Shown: in pieces, positions 1-11,494 of the stretch
Layout of the letters: the number at the start of each line of letters is the position of its first letter
Position numbering within the stretch: position 1 is the stretch's first letter
Source of the DNA: Forficula auricularia
Taxonomy: Eukaryota > Arthropoda > Insecta > Dermaptera > Forficulidae
Length of the DNA: 64,000 bases
Direction of reading: 5' to 3'
Assembly (NCBI GenBank): GCA_024734495.1
Contig: JALMQS010000615.1
Coordinates: 1,333,173-1,397,172 of the forward strand
Program-made: the position numbers and the translations under genes
Notes under the pieces: generated by a model
What the model saw: only the letters and a program-made list of their open reading frames with translations
The model's database searches: none
What the model was told of the DNA's origin: nothing

Positions 1-616
1 CACACATACATATATATTAGCAACAATTTATAAAAACGTTTATCACTGAACTAGAAACTATTTTGAATTAATGATTATATTAAATATTATTTTTCAATTT
101 TATTTTTTCCTAATTATCTCGTTGTATAGTCAATTATTATACAATTAAAAAAGCCATTATAAATAATCCATTCTAGAAACACATTATAAGTTGATTCATT
201 CTTTATTTTTTATTTTTTATTAATGAAATATCAAAATATACATCTCCCTATTACATTTTTCTTATAAAATCAATACCTGTTTAATCAACATACTAAATCA
301 AATCAATACTCTCACAACAATGACACAATGAGACTGTAGCATTCTGATATGTTTTCCGAATCCATTTTGAAATTTACACATTCATCGATATCTTTCAATA
401 TATAAAGAGATTCTTTTATTTTCCTCTTGGTCCAATTCTTCTCATAATCTAGAATCTTTACACCTTCAAAATCGAAACTATGTTCGTTGTCAATAGCATG
501 AATGGAAAAAAATAAAATTGAAAATAATATTTAATATAATCATTAATTCAAAATAGTTTCTAGTTCAGTGATAAACGTTTTTATAAATTGTTGCTATATA
601 TATATGTATGTGTGTG
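1..616. repeat. foldback element, ~110-bp arms
   Basis: Positions 1-112 are almost perfectly the reverse complement of about 505-616 (for example CAACAATTTATAAAAACG on the left and CGTTTTTATAAATTGTTG on the right). The ~390-bp centre is AT-rich with no coding potential. The outer tips are CA/TG and TA microsatellite. High arm identity suggests a young or gene-converted copy. The element may extend left of the window. Confidence 0.85.
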
Positions 617-1560
617 ATTGTAATGAATTGTGTGATGTATCTATATTGAAGATTTAAGAATGAATGTTTCATGTGAAATGACAAATTCCGGTTCTTGAAC
701 GAGATGTATGTATGATTTCAAACTATTGTAAAAAATGTTTGTGTTATATAATTCTCTATAAAAAGAAAAAATGTAAATAAAATGTTTCATTTCAATTTTA
801 GAACTACTGAGGATGGTCGACCAGTGGTGACCGAAACTGTATAGTTATCAATTAAATAATTCAAATAGTTATTGAAATTACTGTTTTATTATATTTGTGA
901 CAAAACCAACCCTTCAATTTAACGAAAAATTTAAATCAAGTCACTTAAGTTCTGGAAGAATTTTAAAAAATAATTAATATCTCTTAAAATATAAATTTTT
1001 CGATTTCCTTATACAAGGTTATTGTATTCCAAAATGTCTTGAATTCGCTCAATATTTTTCTTTTTTTTTATCTAAATAGTTTTAGAAATTTTGAGATATT
1101 TCAAAAAATACGAAGCAAAAAAAAAAAAATACTTCGCTAGATTTTGCTATACCTAAAGTTAATATTTTTTAAGTTATCAATATTTTTAATGAATTACCCT
1201 GTAGAAACCTTCAATGAAAGATTTTTACAATGTATGATATGTATAAGAGTTTTACTAGTAGTAGTTTTACTTTTACTTTATTTCTGTAGTTAATTTGTCT
1301 TGATGTTTTGTTGACCTAGCCACCGAGGACTTGTGCCTCTAAGCAGGTCAAGTAATAAAGATTTATTTATTTATTTACTACCATCCGCACTTAATGAAAA
1401 CTTTATTGAAAAATAGTTCTCAAAATTTAGTAACTTTTTGGCCAATATTTTCGGAGGTGAATTGGAGCTTTGCATTTTTTATGCAGCTTGTTTTCATCAT
1501 TGCAGTTCGATTTTATACAGTCAGGTATTTTAATTTTTTAATTTCGTAATGAGATTTTTA
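617..1560. other. intron sequence without a gene, containing repeat debris
   Basis: AT-rich intron of amphiphysin. Positions 960-1130 resemble the 3' module (ATCTC..AAAATATAAATTTTTCGAT, then a stretch ending GAGATATTTC) also seen at 6180-6330 and 18940-19390. Positions 1300-1375 (CCGAGGACTTGTGCCTCTAA then TTTATTTATT) look like the 3' tail of a non-LTR element. No exon was recognised. Confidence 0.4.
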
Positions 1561-1907
1561 GGGTCAAAGACAAGGTTAAAATAGTCATTTGAAAAAAAAG
1601 TTTGCTTGCCGAGATACCAAAATTTTTGATTTTTTACAAAAAATCAATGAGGTGTCTTTGTTGTATCTAAGTTTGTTTATATGTCAGAAGGGCAGCTTCG
1701 CTGCTTGCCTATACCGCGAAATTATAGCCACGACCCTGTTCCTAAAGAATAATAATTTTTAGTCTCAAAGAGTGCAATTTTGCAGTACAGGCGAGCAGCC
1801 CTTCTGACATATAAACAAACTTAGAGAAAACATCAACAATTTGGGTATCTCGGCAAGAAAATTATTTTTTCAAATGACTATTTTTACCTTTTCTTTGACA
1901 ACTCTAT
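1561..1907. repeat. foldback of the GTCAGAAGGG family
   Basis: Arms 1561-1700 and 1800-1907 are reverse complements (TTTGTTTATATGTCAGAAGG on the left, CCTTCTGACATATAAACAAA on the right), closing on a GC-richer centre. The same TATGTCAGAAGGG / CCTTCTGACATA pair occurs in the foldbacks at 4822-5083, 46635-46790 and 52400-52700, so this is one dispersed MITE-like family. No coding capacity. Confidence 0.8.
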
Positions 1908-1945
1908 AATTGAGGTATATTTTTTAAAAATGGTATTGTTCTTAC

Positions 1946-2076
1946 TTGCTATTGGCAGTAATTATTCCTTTAGGAGATTGGTTTCCACTGATTCCAGCAC
2001 CTTTCTTCAGAGTATAAGATCCACGTTGACAATCTGTCGCTAATTTATCTACAATCGCTTCTAATTCCGAAAAAAC
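1946..2076 (-). CDS. Amph: amphiphysin, BAR-domain exon (fourth visible coding exon)
   Basis: Minus-strand exon of amphiphysin, a protein that binds and bends membranes through its N-BAR domain in endocytosis and, in flies, T-tubule organisation. It reads VFSELEAIVDKLATDCQRGS and onward to about 'ITANS', covering the last BAR helix and the start of the linker. The acceptor is a T-rich tract ending AAG at 2078-2077. The donor is GTAAGA at 1945-1940. The exon starts in phase 0, directly matching the phase-0 end of the exon at 6635-6907; the junction residue run TAK|VFSEL aligns without gaps to the family. It ends after two bases of a codon, so a further exon lies below position 1, or is unrecognised in 1-1945. 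The terminal residues after the helix are poorly conserved in the family. Confidence 0.92.
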
Positions 2077-3052
2077 CTTAAAAAACAAGAACAATACAAT
2101 CATTAGATGAATAACAAAATTAACTTATATATATTTATCTAACTTGTATTAGTTAAATATGAAATTGAATGCTAAAATTAAAACTTTTTCAAGTCTTAAG
2201 CTTAAAGCAAATTTTAATGTCAAAGAATGGTTTGAACTATGTAGAAAGTTGAAACTTAATACAGAAGTGAAATTTATTCAAACAAACATGTGTGCCAAAT
2301 TTCAGTTCATTAATTAAAACTGTTATGGCTTCCCATATTTCAATTCGATTTTTTTCGGATTTTGTTGATTTGTGAACCCGAAGTTGTGAAGATAGAAAAC
2401 CAAAAATCTAATACTTTGTTTTGAAAATATAAACATTTCAGAACAAGAACAAACTTTCTATGACTTCCCATTCTTGAGTTATAATAGGAACCGGAATCCA
2501 GAAAAATAGACAAACGGATAGAAAATAAACCGGTCAAGGCCGAGTGGGGACTCCCATATCGAGGGTTATTCAGTACCTATATACTTAAGACATATATACC
2601 GGATGAGTTTTTTATCTTGAGACAGTCTTATAACTCAAAAACAGTGCATTAAATGAAAAACGGTTTCAAATAAAAGTTAATTTATATCAGGGGGAAGCTA
2701 AACTACTATATTGTTTGTCGACCTAGAACAAGCTTTCAAGGGTATTTCGAGGTCAAGTTGTGTTTTTTAAATGGAAACATATATGTTCTGTATATATTCA
2801 TAATCTATAAAAACAACTGAACAACTTTCATTAGAACTATTTTTTATAAGACATCAAATAAAAAAAAATATTAAATCAATTAGATCTCAAAAACCCTAAT
2901 AATTATTTTTAACAATTATTATTCAACTTAATTATCAAATAATAATGATCAATTTTACTTAGAGAAAGTGGTGTAGGTTTTAGGTGAAACATGATATTAA
3001 TTAATAAAGTAAAGGGTGTGTAGTTTCACAGTGAATGAAATAAAACTCAAAG

Positions 3053-3110
3053 AGGTTTATACAAACTCAATATATTTCGGATTATTAGTCCATCATCAGG
3101 AGTTTACAGG
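3053..3110 (-). ncRNA. hammerhead ribozyme-like motif (left arm)
   Basis: Minus strand: AAACTC (stem I), CTGATGA (3099-3093), extra T, stem II GGA..TCC, GAAA (3078-3075), stem III run ATATAT, cleavage base T, then GAGTTT. GAGTTT pairs with AAACTC over six bases. Core bases are intact in this arm. It has the sense orientation for amphiphysin pre-mRNA. Activity is inferred from layout only. Confidence 0.6.
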
Positions 3111-3136
3111 TTAAAAATTGTGTTAAAATTTTTTTA

Positions 3137-3192
3137 ACCTGTAAACTTCTGATGATGGACTAATAATCGGAAATATATTGAGTTTGTATAAA
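3137..3192 (+). ncRNA. hammerhead ribozyme-like motif (right arm, stem II damaged)
   Basis: Mirror copy with CTGATGA at 3149-3155 and GAAA at 3170-3173. The closing pair of stem II is lost (TCG instead of TCC before GAAA) and stem I has one change (AAACTT). It is probably weaker than the left-arm copy. Confidence 0.5.
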
Positions 3193-3712
3193 CCTCTTTG
3201 AGTTTTATTTCATTCACTGTGAAACTACACACCCTTTACTTTATTAATTAATAATGATCAAATAATTAATTATTAAATAAATAATTATTAATTCGAAAAG
3301 TCACAAAAGATTATTAAATTATTAATTATTATTAAATTATTTATTTAATAATTAAATATTTGATCATTATTATTTGATAATTAAGTTGAATTATTGTTAA
3401 GAATAATTATTTTTTGAGATCTAATTGATTTAATATTTTGTATATTTGATGCCGTATAAAAAAATAGTTCTAATTAGAGTTGTTCAGTTTTTTTTTATAG
3501 ATTAAGAATATTTACAGAAACATATAGGTTAAAATATAATTAAAAAACACAACTTGACCTCGAACTACCCTTGCAAGCTTGTTCTAGGTCGGAAAACAAT
3601 AGCGTAGTTTAGCTTCCCCCCTGATATAAATAAACTTTTATTTGAAACTTTTTTTCATATAATGCATTTTTGTTTTGAGTTATAAGATTGTCTCAAGATA
3701 AAAAAAACTTAC

Positions 3713-4640
3713 CAAGTACTTATATTCTTAATCCATTTATTACAATCTATTTTATCACTCAACAAAAATTTTCATTAGTAAAACTAACTTTGCGTCGCTC
3801 TGTGAATTCAATAGTTTAGCCTGCCCAGAGGCCGCAGACAGCAGAAATAGGATTATATTTTCCAAAATACATGAATAAAACTTAGGGAACGTGGTGTGGG
3901 TTTATAGGTTGGAGTTGGTGGTGTTTCAGAATGAGGGTGTGATGTGAGATTTTTAAGTTTTTTTTGTCTTTTATTGGCCAAATAGTCTTAGATGGAAGAT
4001 TTTTTCACAAATTTCCCCGTAAATAGTATCAAATTATAAGGGATTGTGAAATACCAATTCCATACGCCGACATGTACAAAAATGACCTAAAAAACGCCAC
4101 ACCGTCATTTTAAAGCGATTTTTTTTTTCAATTCAATCTTTCCAAAATAAGCATTCGATTAAAATTTTAATACGATTTTTGATTTCAGGGAAAATGAATA
4201 CTTACACATTTTATTAGTAAATTTCAAGTTTGTACATTAATTAGTTTACGAGCTACATTCTAACAGACGGACGGAAAGACAGTTTTGTAACGACAATAGT
4301 TAGATCCCGTTTTACTTTTTAAAAGGAACACTAAAAAATACGATATTTTCTGCATTTTTGAATCGTAAGTTCTAAAGGCAAGGAACCGCAAAATATAACT
4401 AGTAAGTACTCCGCAATAGAAACATTTTGATACCAGAAATAAATTTCTATGATGTTTTATTCTTGAGTTAAAATGGGTATCGGAATCCAGAGACAAATAG
4501 AAAAAAATGATGGGTGAAAATGTTTTATCGAGCAATAAATAATTGATATGAAGAATCGAATGGGTTCCTGTAAAATTTAAATAGATGACTTGATTAGAAA
4601 TGTGACTGTAAAAGCTTTTATTTTTGTGATTGAATTTATT
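3713..4640. other. intron sequence, repeat-like, no gene
   Basis: No exon seen. The stretch 4200-4520 resembles 2270-2540 (both contain a CATTTTGA/AACATTTC block, then TTGAGTT, then AACCGGAATCC or CGGAATCC, then ACAGACGG-like text) and the module near 63470-63920, so it is a dispersed repeat. The small minus-strand open frame at 4260-4535 is part of that repeat and not a gene. Confidence 0.4.
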
Positions 4641-4821
4641 GAAGGTAAAATTTTGTTTTATTTAAATCACACATAATTAATTATAGCTATTTATTTAACA
4701 CAACAAAATAATATATAGTATATAAAATACAAATGCCGATAATCAATAAGTAAAATTTCAATGTAGGTCTAACAAAATTTATTTACACTCTAAAAATTAC
4801 AAATGCCGATATTAGTAGCTT

Positions 4822-5083
4822 TAAAATTATTATAGAAAATCAAGAGAGTTGGCCAACTACTAGATCTGAGATGTTATGGATTATTTTTATTATGTCAGAA
4901 GGGTTGTTTCCCTCCTTTGGGGATTGAACCCGAATGCCACAAAAATGCAATCGCGACACTTGGCTTGGCATTCGGGTTCAATTATCCCAGAGGACAAACA
5001 TCCCTTCTGACATAATAAAAATAATCCATAACATCTTATCTCTAGTAGTTGACCATCTCTCTCTTGATTTTCTCTAAAAATTC
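4822..5083. repeat. foldback of the GTCAGAAGGG family
   Basis: Arms about 4826-4912 and 4999-5083 are near-perfect reverse complements (TGGATTATTTTTATTATGTC on the left; GACATAATAAAAATAATCCA on the right). The centre also pairs: GGATTGAACCCGAATGCC faces GGCATTCGGGTTCAAT. A long hairpin RNA is predicted if transcribed. Confidence 0.85.
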
Positions 5084-5117
5084 AATATAATATTCTCTTA
5101 ATACCTTAGATATAATT

Positions 5118-5545
5118 CAGAGGCGGGCTATCCGACTGATAGGAGATCCATCATTGACTGATACTCTCGACTCCCTGGCCCATCGTAGGTCTGTCTCCGC
5201 CCTTTCTCTTTTTTATAGATACTACCATAGCTTTTGTTCTGAAGAGATAAAATCAATAATTCCTCCAAAGGCTTCATTTTGCGGGAAATATACGATTTTC
5301 TAGGACTCAACCCCCTACGCGCTTAAATTGGGCATTCGCCAACTCGTTTATCCCTATAACATCTAGAGACTGGAACTCTCTTCTCCCGACCGTCTTCCCA
5401 GCAACATATAACCTTCAATCACGCATTCACGAACACCTTCAACTCCGATCCAATCCCTAAAACTCTTCTTATTTCCAAGATATAAGGGTCCACCGCGGAC
5501 TTTAGAGATTGAACCTTTTCGGTGCAACTTATTCTTGTATCAGTA
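5118..5545 (+). pseudogene. non-LTR retrotransposon fragment, reverse transcriptase C-terminus and 3' end
   Basis: The plus frame from 5118 reads QRRAIRLIGDPSLTDTLDSL, then AHRRSVSALSLFYRYYHSF, then IIPPKASF, and meets a stop near 5300. Further pieces (ALKLGIRQ, RLELSSP) follow in frame with more damage. This is the typical C-terminal tail after the reverse transcriptase domain in Jockey/CR1-type LINEs. The 3' end AACTTATTCTTGTATCAGTA resembles 3' ends at 20345 and 59735. It is 5'-truncated and dead. Confidence 0.8.
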
Positions 5546-5558
5546 TAAAAAAAAATAA

Positions 5559-6390
5559 GCTGACGTGTTCTGATGTGGCCATCCACTTGACTTTACCATA
5601 CAACCTGGCCCTTCACATATTTTATATTTAATAAAATTATTTATAATCATGTAGGGGAGGGGGGTTAGTATTTCCATTTTTAGACACCAGGGGACCCACT
5701 GATTATGTATACAAAATTTGATTGAGTTTGGTACAAGAGACTATATTTTCATTTTTTGACCATACACCCCCTCCATTTTGGGCGGTTAGTTTTGCATTTT
5801 TAGACTTCTGGGGTCCTACTGATTATGTATAGAAAATTTGGTTGAGTTTGGTAAATGGCCAAGATTTTCTTTTTTTGACCCCCCCTCTCTCTCCATTTTG
5901 GGGTTAGTTTTTGCATTTTTAGACTTCTGGGGTCCCATTGATTATGTATACAAAATTTGGTTTTGTTTGCTCAAATAGCCTAGATTTTTCATTTTTATTC
6001 CCCCTCCACCCCCCTTAATTTTGGGTCGATATGCACCAAAATCTAATCCGCTCTTAATCACAATGGGCCAAAACTACGTGTGAAATTTGGTTTCGATATT
6101 CACACTAGTTTTTGAGCTAGCTCGTCCACAAATATTTGGTAACGCACAGACTAACAGAATAACAGACTAACTCTTAGACATTTTGACAAAACAATTATTA
6201 TCTCGAAAAATATAATTTTTTCGATGTTCACTCATTAGAGCTTTTTTGTAAAGCAAATTGCCATGGTTTCGCTCAATTATTTTAATTAAAATAGTTGCAG
6301 CCGTTTTTGAGATATTTAAAAAAAAAAAAAATGAAAAAACCACTTTTTTCATGAACGATTACAATACTTGACCATACCCTGTCGATAAGC
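5559..6390 (+). repeat. dispersed repeat with internal ~120-bp tandem units (copy 1)
   Basis: Starts AAGCTGACGTGTTCTGATGT, as does the copy at 18412-19145; the two remain alignable to the shared end TTACAATACTTGACCATAC. Inside are about three units of roughly 120 bp, each containing GGTTAGTTTTTGCATTTTTA, then TCTGGGGTCCCACTGATTAT, then AAATTTGGTTGAGTTTGGT. The same unit is found in the MITE at 7415-7991. No coding sequence. Confidence 0.75.
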
Positions 6391-6634
6391 TTTTTCTGCG
6401 ATCGTTCTTATAAGCACCCGATCCCTAAATCCAAATCTAAAGTCGGATGGGGTATTCATTCTTCAGAAAAATCCCTGGATAAGGCGATCGAAACATTGTA
6501 GTTATTTATAGTGTATTATTTGTTGTTGCTTTCACTAAATAATTATAATTAATTATGTGTGATTTAAATAAAATTTTAACCTTAAAAATAGATTACTTGT
6601 TTGATCAGGTTTGATTAAAATAATAATGTGACAC

Positions 6635-6907
6635 CTTAGCTGTTTCTGCGTGAAAGACTTGTTCAGCTGCGAAGAGAGTTTGAAGATTGGTAACCAGAAA
6701 GAGTACTCGGGAATCATACAATGCTGGCAATTCGTCATGCAATTCGCTATTGAGCGACTCATAAGTGCGTCTTGCATCCTCTAATGCCTCTCGTGCTTTT
6801 GATACTTTCACTTCGTCCCGTTTTTTCGGATTTGCTTGAAGAGATTGGACTGTGTGTCGTTGACTGTCGTAGTCAACCAATTTTCGGCCTCGTTTATCAA
6901 TTTTTTT
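6635..6907 (-). CDS. Amph: amphiphysin, BAR-domain exon (third visible coding exon)
   Basis: This 273-base exon encodes 91 residues from KKIDKRGRKLVDYDSQRH through ELHDELPALYDSRV to FHAETAK. This is the central part of the BAR dimer; the basic run KKIDKRGRK belongs to the positively charged lipid-binding surface, and LVDYDSQRH and ELPALYDSR are hallmark amphiphysin motifs. The acceptor is TTTTTTCAG at 6910-6908. The best donor, AAG|GTGTCA after 6635, departs from the GTAAGT consensus, but both the reading phase (0) and the gap-free alignment with the next exon require it. Open reading continues past the donor for a few codons (VSHYYFNQT) and is then stopped, so skipping this donor would truncate the protein. 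Confidence 0.96.
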
Positions 6908-7414
6908 CTGAAAAAATAAATTAATTAATAAGAATATATATAATAAATACTTAGATATACATATCATATTCGTTAACAGTTATTAAAGAATAATTAAAAA
7001 AAAAAATTATGAAGAAAAAACAACAGGATTTTATCAGCAGACAAAACTGCGAGTCCGAGGGTGCCGTAGGTTATATCTCTCAAAATACTTGAGATATCAA
7101 ATTCCTTTTTATATATCGTTGATATGGAGAGAATGTTCGGATTTTTGAGAGTTTTTCATAATCTTTTCCCGAGTTATTTCTAAAAAATACACCTAAAATG
7201 TCTATTTTGGGGCTCACTATACCATCATTTTAAAATGAAATATATTGAGCAGTACCTGTATAAAAACCTCATTAAGAAGAATTAAGATAAATTTAATCAA
7301 AATCAATTTACTTTCAAATGAGGGTGTAGAAAATCGTCAAAATGCCCGATTTTTGTACCTAACAAGATTTACAAGCCACTGGACGTAAAATTATGAAAAA
7401 AATATATATACATA

Positions 7415-7991
7415 CAGGATGGGACATAAAGATCTACCACATTTTGAATAGGTATAAAAAATGAAAAAATTTAATAGAAAAAACTGAATATATTTTTGAA
7501 AAGCAACATAAAAGATATATATATATATATATTAATGTGTTTTAAACATTATCAGACAAAAAAGGGGTGGGGGAGGGTCAAAAATGAAAATTCTAACCCT
7601 TTTGACCAAACGCAACCAAATGTTTTCTGTGGACCCCAGAAGGCTAGAAATGCAAAAACTAACCAAATTTTGTCTAGATAGTTTGGTCGAAAAGTCTAGA
7701 ATTTTCATTTTTGATCTCCCCCCCCCAATTTTGGGTGGTTAGTTTTTGCATTTCTAGCCTTCTGGGGTTCTACAGAATATGTATACAAAATTTGGATGAG
7801 TTTGGTCGAAAGGGCTAGAATTTGCATCCCCCCCACCCCACCCCTTTTTTGCCTGATATAATGTTTAAAACACATTTTAAAAAAATTATTTTATGTTCTT
7901 TTAAAAACTATATTTAGTTTTTTTCTAGTTAAATTTTTTCATTTTTGTTATACCTCTCTCAAAATGTGGTAGATCTTTATGGCCCACCCCG
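7415..7991. mobile_element. MITE-like foldback with mariner-type ends
   Basis: Ends CAGGATGGGACATAAAGATC and GATCTTTATGGCCCACCCCG are inverted repeats next to TA dinucleotides (7413-7414 and 7992-7993), as in Tc1/mariner insertions. The ends also resemble those of the mariner at 25405 (AGGTGGGCCATC). The interior is largely palindromic and carries the GGTTAGTTTTTGCATTTCTA unit in both orientations. It encodes nothing. Confidence 0.75.
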
Positions 7992-9642
7992 TATGTATAA
8001 ATCTCGTCACTTTTTTTGCTTATGAACGTCCAATAAAAAGGATTTTTATTTTTCAAGTATTTTGAGAATAATGATCATTATTTTTATCTTTACAAAACAA
8101 TTTAGGGGCTAGGCTCTTTATCAATATTTCGTAACAAGGGTTCGAAGCATAAATTTGGTGAGATTAATATATTTAGATCCATCGTTAAGAATCCATTTTT
8201 TCAGATTATAATATTTACAAAATATAATAAATTATATATTTAAAATATCTAAATGTTTTTTGTTTTTGTTTTTTTATTATTATTTCTTTAATAATTATTA
8301 TAATATTAAATCGGTTTTGCCGAAAGTAGCAGTTTTTGAAAAATACTTCACAATAATTGATGTTGAAGCATCTTAAATAAGATTTAAATAAGATTTCTCC
8401 TAATAAATTTATTTGATAGATAGGGAACCTCCGTATGTCAATCAAAATTGTCATTTGGCCGCTTTAATATGTCCATCATGCAAGTGAAGAAATTTTTTCG
8501 AGGACTAAAGAAAAATTTATTTTCTACTCTTTAGTTGATTTTGAATTGAAATCACGATTTTTAAGATATTTTATATTTTCTACGTTTCATAAGACAAGAC
8601 TTCAAAGTGTAAAGGTAATACTCTTTAAATTAAATTTTTCTCTATTAATTACTGGAATTAATAAAATATTGTATTGTCATAACAAATACGTACGTATGTC
8701 TGCAAAATTTCAAGAAAGTCGACTTTGTAGAAGTGGGCCAAAATTCGATTACATTATTCTATTTACCTAACGAAATTCGTATTTGACTTTGTGTGAAAGA
8801 CATTTATAATATCTTGTTTAGTCGTGAAATTTCTTTGTAATATTTACATTATATTTTTTAAAGTTTGGTTTAAATTTTTCTCTATTAATTCCTGAAATTG
8901 ATGAAATATTGTATTGTCATAAGAAATGTATATGTGAGTGAAATTTAAAAAAATTGTTCACAAAATTCTACCAAGACAAACAGACAATCAAGTTAAATGA
9001 GAACATTTGTAATAATAAAAACGATTTGATCATTTTTGATTCTCGCCTGCAGGGTAGGCAGCCGAAAGCGCAGCTCAGTAGGTACGCAAAACCCTTCGTC
9101 ATTCAGATAGCTAAATTTAAATAGCCCCAACAAAAATATCGATGTACTCTATAGTTTTTTCAAGCCACTTTTCTATTTTGAAAATGTATTTATTTTAAAA
9201 TTAAAAAAAAAAAAAATAATAATAATAGATTTGAGTAAAATAATAAAATAAAATGGAGATTTAAAGTATAATGAAAAAAAAACCAATTAGATTTTAAATA
9301 ATGTCATTTTCTTTTCTTTAAAAAGGGACGTTTCACATTCTTTTTTCCTTCTTCTTCGGGGTTTAAAAGGGTCAATGAAGGAAGATTGTAATTCCTTTCA
9401 TTTTGTTTCTTTTAACAGTCCTATTTGGCGTTATAGTTTATCAATAATATCAAAAGTTTTATTTCTTTTAAACCTCCTAGAAAGATGGAAGATAATCCAA
9501 AAACGTCAGTTTTTAAAATATTGAAAATGACGTTTCAATAAATCATCTTTGAAATTTGTTCTTTTCATTATCTTTGGGCTGCCTTTCCAATAAATTTAGA
9601 TGAATCTACCCATCCCTCTCTCCAAGAATATACTTCTAATGT
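7992..9642. other. intron sequence, no gene; degenerate duplication
   Basis: AAATTTTTCTCTATTAATT plus ATTGTATTGTCATAA occurs at about 8630-8690 and again at 8872-8925, a diverged tandem duplication of roughly 245 bp. A GC-richer fragment at 9045-9110 (CTGCAGGGTAGGCAGCCGAA) is unplaced. Positions 9180-9300 are A-rich. No exon recognised. Confidence 0.4.
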
Positions 9643-10443
9643 ATAATAGTCAACTCAAATTGTGCTCAAATGGGCCCCTATGGGGAAAGTTTTGGGGTAT
9701 ATATGATTTTTTGCATATATATGCCCTTTGGGGCGCCGAATCCAAATCTAAGGTCTTCCACCAAAATTTCGTGACGCAACATTGTAGAATATGCAAAAAA
9801 AGGTGAAAATTTCCATTTTTTGGCGGTTTTATAACTTGGAAACTATCAACTTTTCGTAAATAACCTTCTTATTCAAAATGAAAGTACATTAAATTTCCTA
9901 CATATTTCATTATTTAGGTTTCTTTCTCCGACCAACCGTTCGGGCTCAAGAGCAAAATCCAAGTTTTCGACCTAGGCAGCCCCCCGGATCCCACAAAAAC
10001 TCGCACTTTTTTGATATTTGCGAATTTAATCTAGTTCAAAATGTATAGAATGGTCTTTGACGAAAGCGTGCTCCTTCGTGGTCAAAATGGGAAAAATCGA
10101 AAAAAGTGCGAGTTTTTGGGGCCGAGGTCGAAAACTTGGATTTGGCACTTGAGCCTGAACGGTTGGACGGAGAAAAAAACCTAAATTTTGAAATTTGTAT
10201 GAAATTTTATGAAATTTCATTTTGAATGGGAAGGCTATTTACGAAAAGTTGATACTTTTCGAGTTATAAGCGAAAAACCGCCAAAAATGGAAATTTTCAC
10301 CTTTTTTTGCATTCTCCACAATGTTGCGTCACGAAATTTTGGTGGGAGAATTCAGGTTTGGATTCAGGGCCCCAAAAAACATATATATGCAAAAAATCAG
10401 AACTACCCCAAAACCTTCCTGATAAAAACACAATTTGACTGGA
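9643..10443. repeat. 800-bp palindrome
   Basis: Arms of about 390 bp meet near 10045. Examples: TTGTGCTCAAATGGG (left end) faces the right end ..AACACAATTTGACT; GACGCAACATTGTAGAA faces TTCTCCACAATGTTGCGTC; AAACTCGCACTTTTTTGAT faces AATCGAAAAAAGTGCGAGTTT. Open frames on both strands here are by-products of the palindrome. Each arm differs by about 10-15%, so this is older than the ribozyme foldbacks. Confidence 0.85.
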
Positions 10444-10562
10444 CTAAAAAGAAAATATTTTAATCTAGAAAAACTCAAAACAAGCCAAAGAAAAAAATCA
10501 ATTTCGTATAATAAAAATAAATGAATAAAAAATTGTGAAAATTTATATATATATATTATTTT

Positions 10563-10622
10563 TCTTAAATCGTAGAATATTTCGAAAGGCCGCCTTCATC
10601 TTCAGTCTAATATAAATATTTC
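10563..10622 (-). ncRNA. hammerhead ribozyme-like motif
   Basis: Minus strand: TAGA, CTGAAGA (10605-10599), extra T, stem II GAAGG/CCTTTC around a CGGC loop, GAAA, then ATATTCTACG. Stem II is well formed. TCTA can pair with TAGA, but then the cleavage triplet is non-canonical, so activity is doubtful. Sense orientation in the amphiphysin intron. Confidence 0.5.
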
Positions 10623-10649
10623 ACATGAGAATGAAGTTTTTATCAGAAA

Positions 10650-10720
10650 TGAAATTGTTATTTAACTGAAGATTAGGCAACCCATTCGAAACTATGTATA
10701 GTCTCATATAAACACAGCAG
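10650..10720 (+). ncRNA. hammerhead ribozyme-like motif, ACTATxxTATAGTC subtype
   Basis: Plus strand: CTGAAGA at 10666-10672, GAAA at 10688-10691, stem III ACTA-TGTA-TAGT, cleavage C at 10703, then TCATATAAACA, whose distal part can pair with TGTTAT upstream of the core. Stem II (TAGG..CCATT) is imperfect. Shares GAAACTAT..AGTCTC with the ribozyme at 14978-15045. Confidence 0.5.
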
Positions 10721-11303
10721 ACCACAACAAAAATTCATGTTTATAGCACGCATGAGACTGTGTGGTAATTTGCTGAGAACCGCTGGTATATATACACATA
10801 AATATTTAAAAAGAAAAATCTATAAAATATTATTAACAATTATCGTTGTTGACTTAATTATTGGGAAAAAGAACACTTTGATAAAACGCTTATTTAGTGT
10901 TAAAAGCAACGTTTCATTCATTAATTCTTGGACATTCTCTGGCTAACAATTACAAAGAATTTTTTCAGATGCAGATTCAAACTTAAGAAGTTGCTTAACA
11001 AGAATATAATACATATATAATAGATGCTTTGAGCATATATTAAAATATATATTACAATATTATTCTAGCCAGTAAAAATTATTGTTAAAAATCTTGATTT
11101 TTATCCTTCACTCATATGGTATGTATGGTAGGCACATATCCATAGTGAAGAAGATTTTTTGTCGTCGAGCCTAAAGAAAAATAAGAATTAAAGGAAAAAA
11201 CGTTGCTAATATAGGCGTTTTATTAAGTGACATTTTCCTTAATAATTCACATTTCTAGATATAATATAAATTGAGAAAGTGATCGAAAAGAGAAAAGTTT
11301 TAC

Positions 11304-11494
11304 CCGCATTTCTGGGAATTGGCTCTGATAGGTGTTTAGCGGTATAAGGACTTGGTCGCCAAGTTTATGTGTCAGATCTTGCCAGAGCATTTCTATATTC
11401 TGCCCTTGAACGTAGAGTAAATCATGACCAACCCAGTTGCTCTCGTAGACCTCGTTCAACGAGTCCATTAACGTTTTACTCGCCGTCTGAACCG
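11304..11494 (-). CDS. Amph: amphiphysin, BAR-domain exon (second visible coding exon)
   Basis: 191-base exon giving VQTASKTLMDSLNEVYESNW, then a segment rich in polar residues, then HKLGDQVLIPLNTYQSQFPEMR. It forms the second half of the first long BAR helix and the turn into the second. HKLGDQVLIPLNTY is strongly diagnostic of invertebrate amphiphysin. The acceptor GTTTCCGCAG ends at 11495; the first two bases CG complete a GCG codon with the final G of the exon at 19729-19864. The donor is CGG|GTAAAA after 11304, phase 0. The introns on either side are about 8.2 kb and 4.4 kb and are filled with transposons. Confidence 0.96.

Larger units (their letters stand above)
2612..3712. repeat. 1.1-kb palindrome with hammerhead-like motifs near its centre
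   Basis: The left arm, from TTATCTTGAGACAGTCTTAT, mirrors the right arm ending ATAAGATTGTCTCAAGATAA. Arm identity is high through 2612-3000 and 3330-3712. Near the centre, a second tighter inverted repeat (2990-3115 and 3130-3245) holds one hammerhead-like motif per arm. An AT-only insert (3250-3320) in the right half breaks symmetry. Nested foldbacks are the likeliest explanation. It lies in an amphiphysin intron. Confidence 0.8.
4645..6592. repeat. composite repeat bounded by ~48-bp inverted ends
   Basis: AAATCACACATAATTAATTA at 4663-4682 is mirrored by TAATTAATTATGTGTGATTT near 6547-6566, and the pairing extends outward to AAGGTAAAATTTT / AAAATTTTAACCTT. Between them lie a foldback (4822-5083), a LINE fragment (5118-5545) and a tandem-repeat element (5559-6390). 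The same terminal block appears as a tight hairpin at 29865-29965. Whether the 1.95 kb moved as a unit is unproven. Confidence 0.5.
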
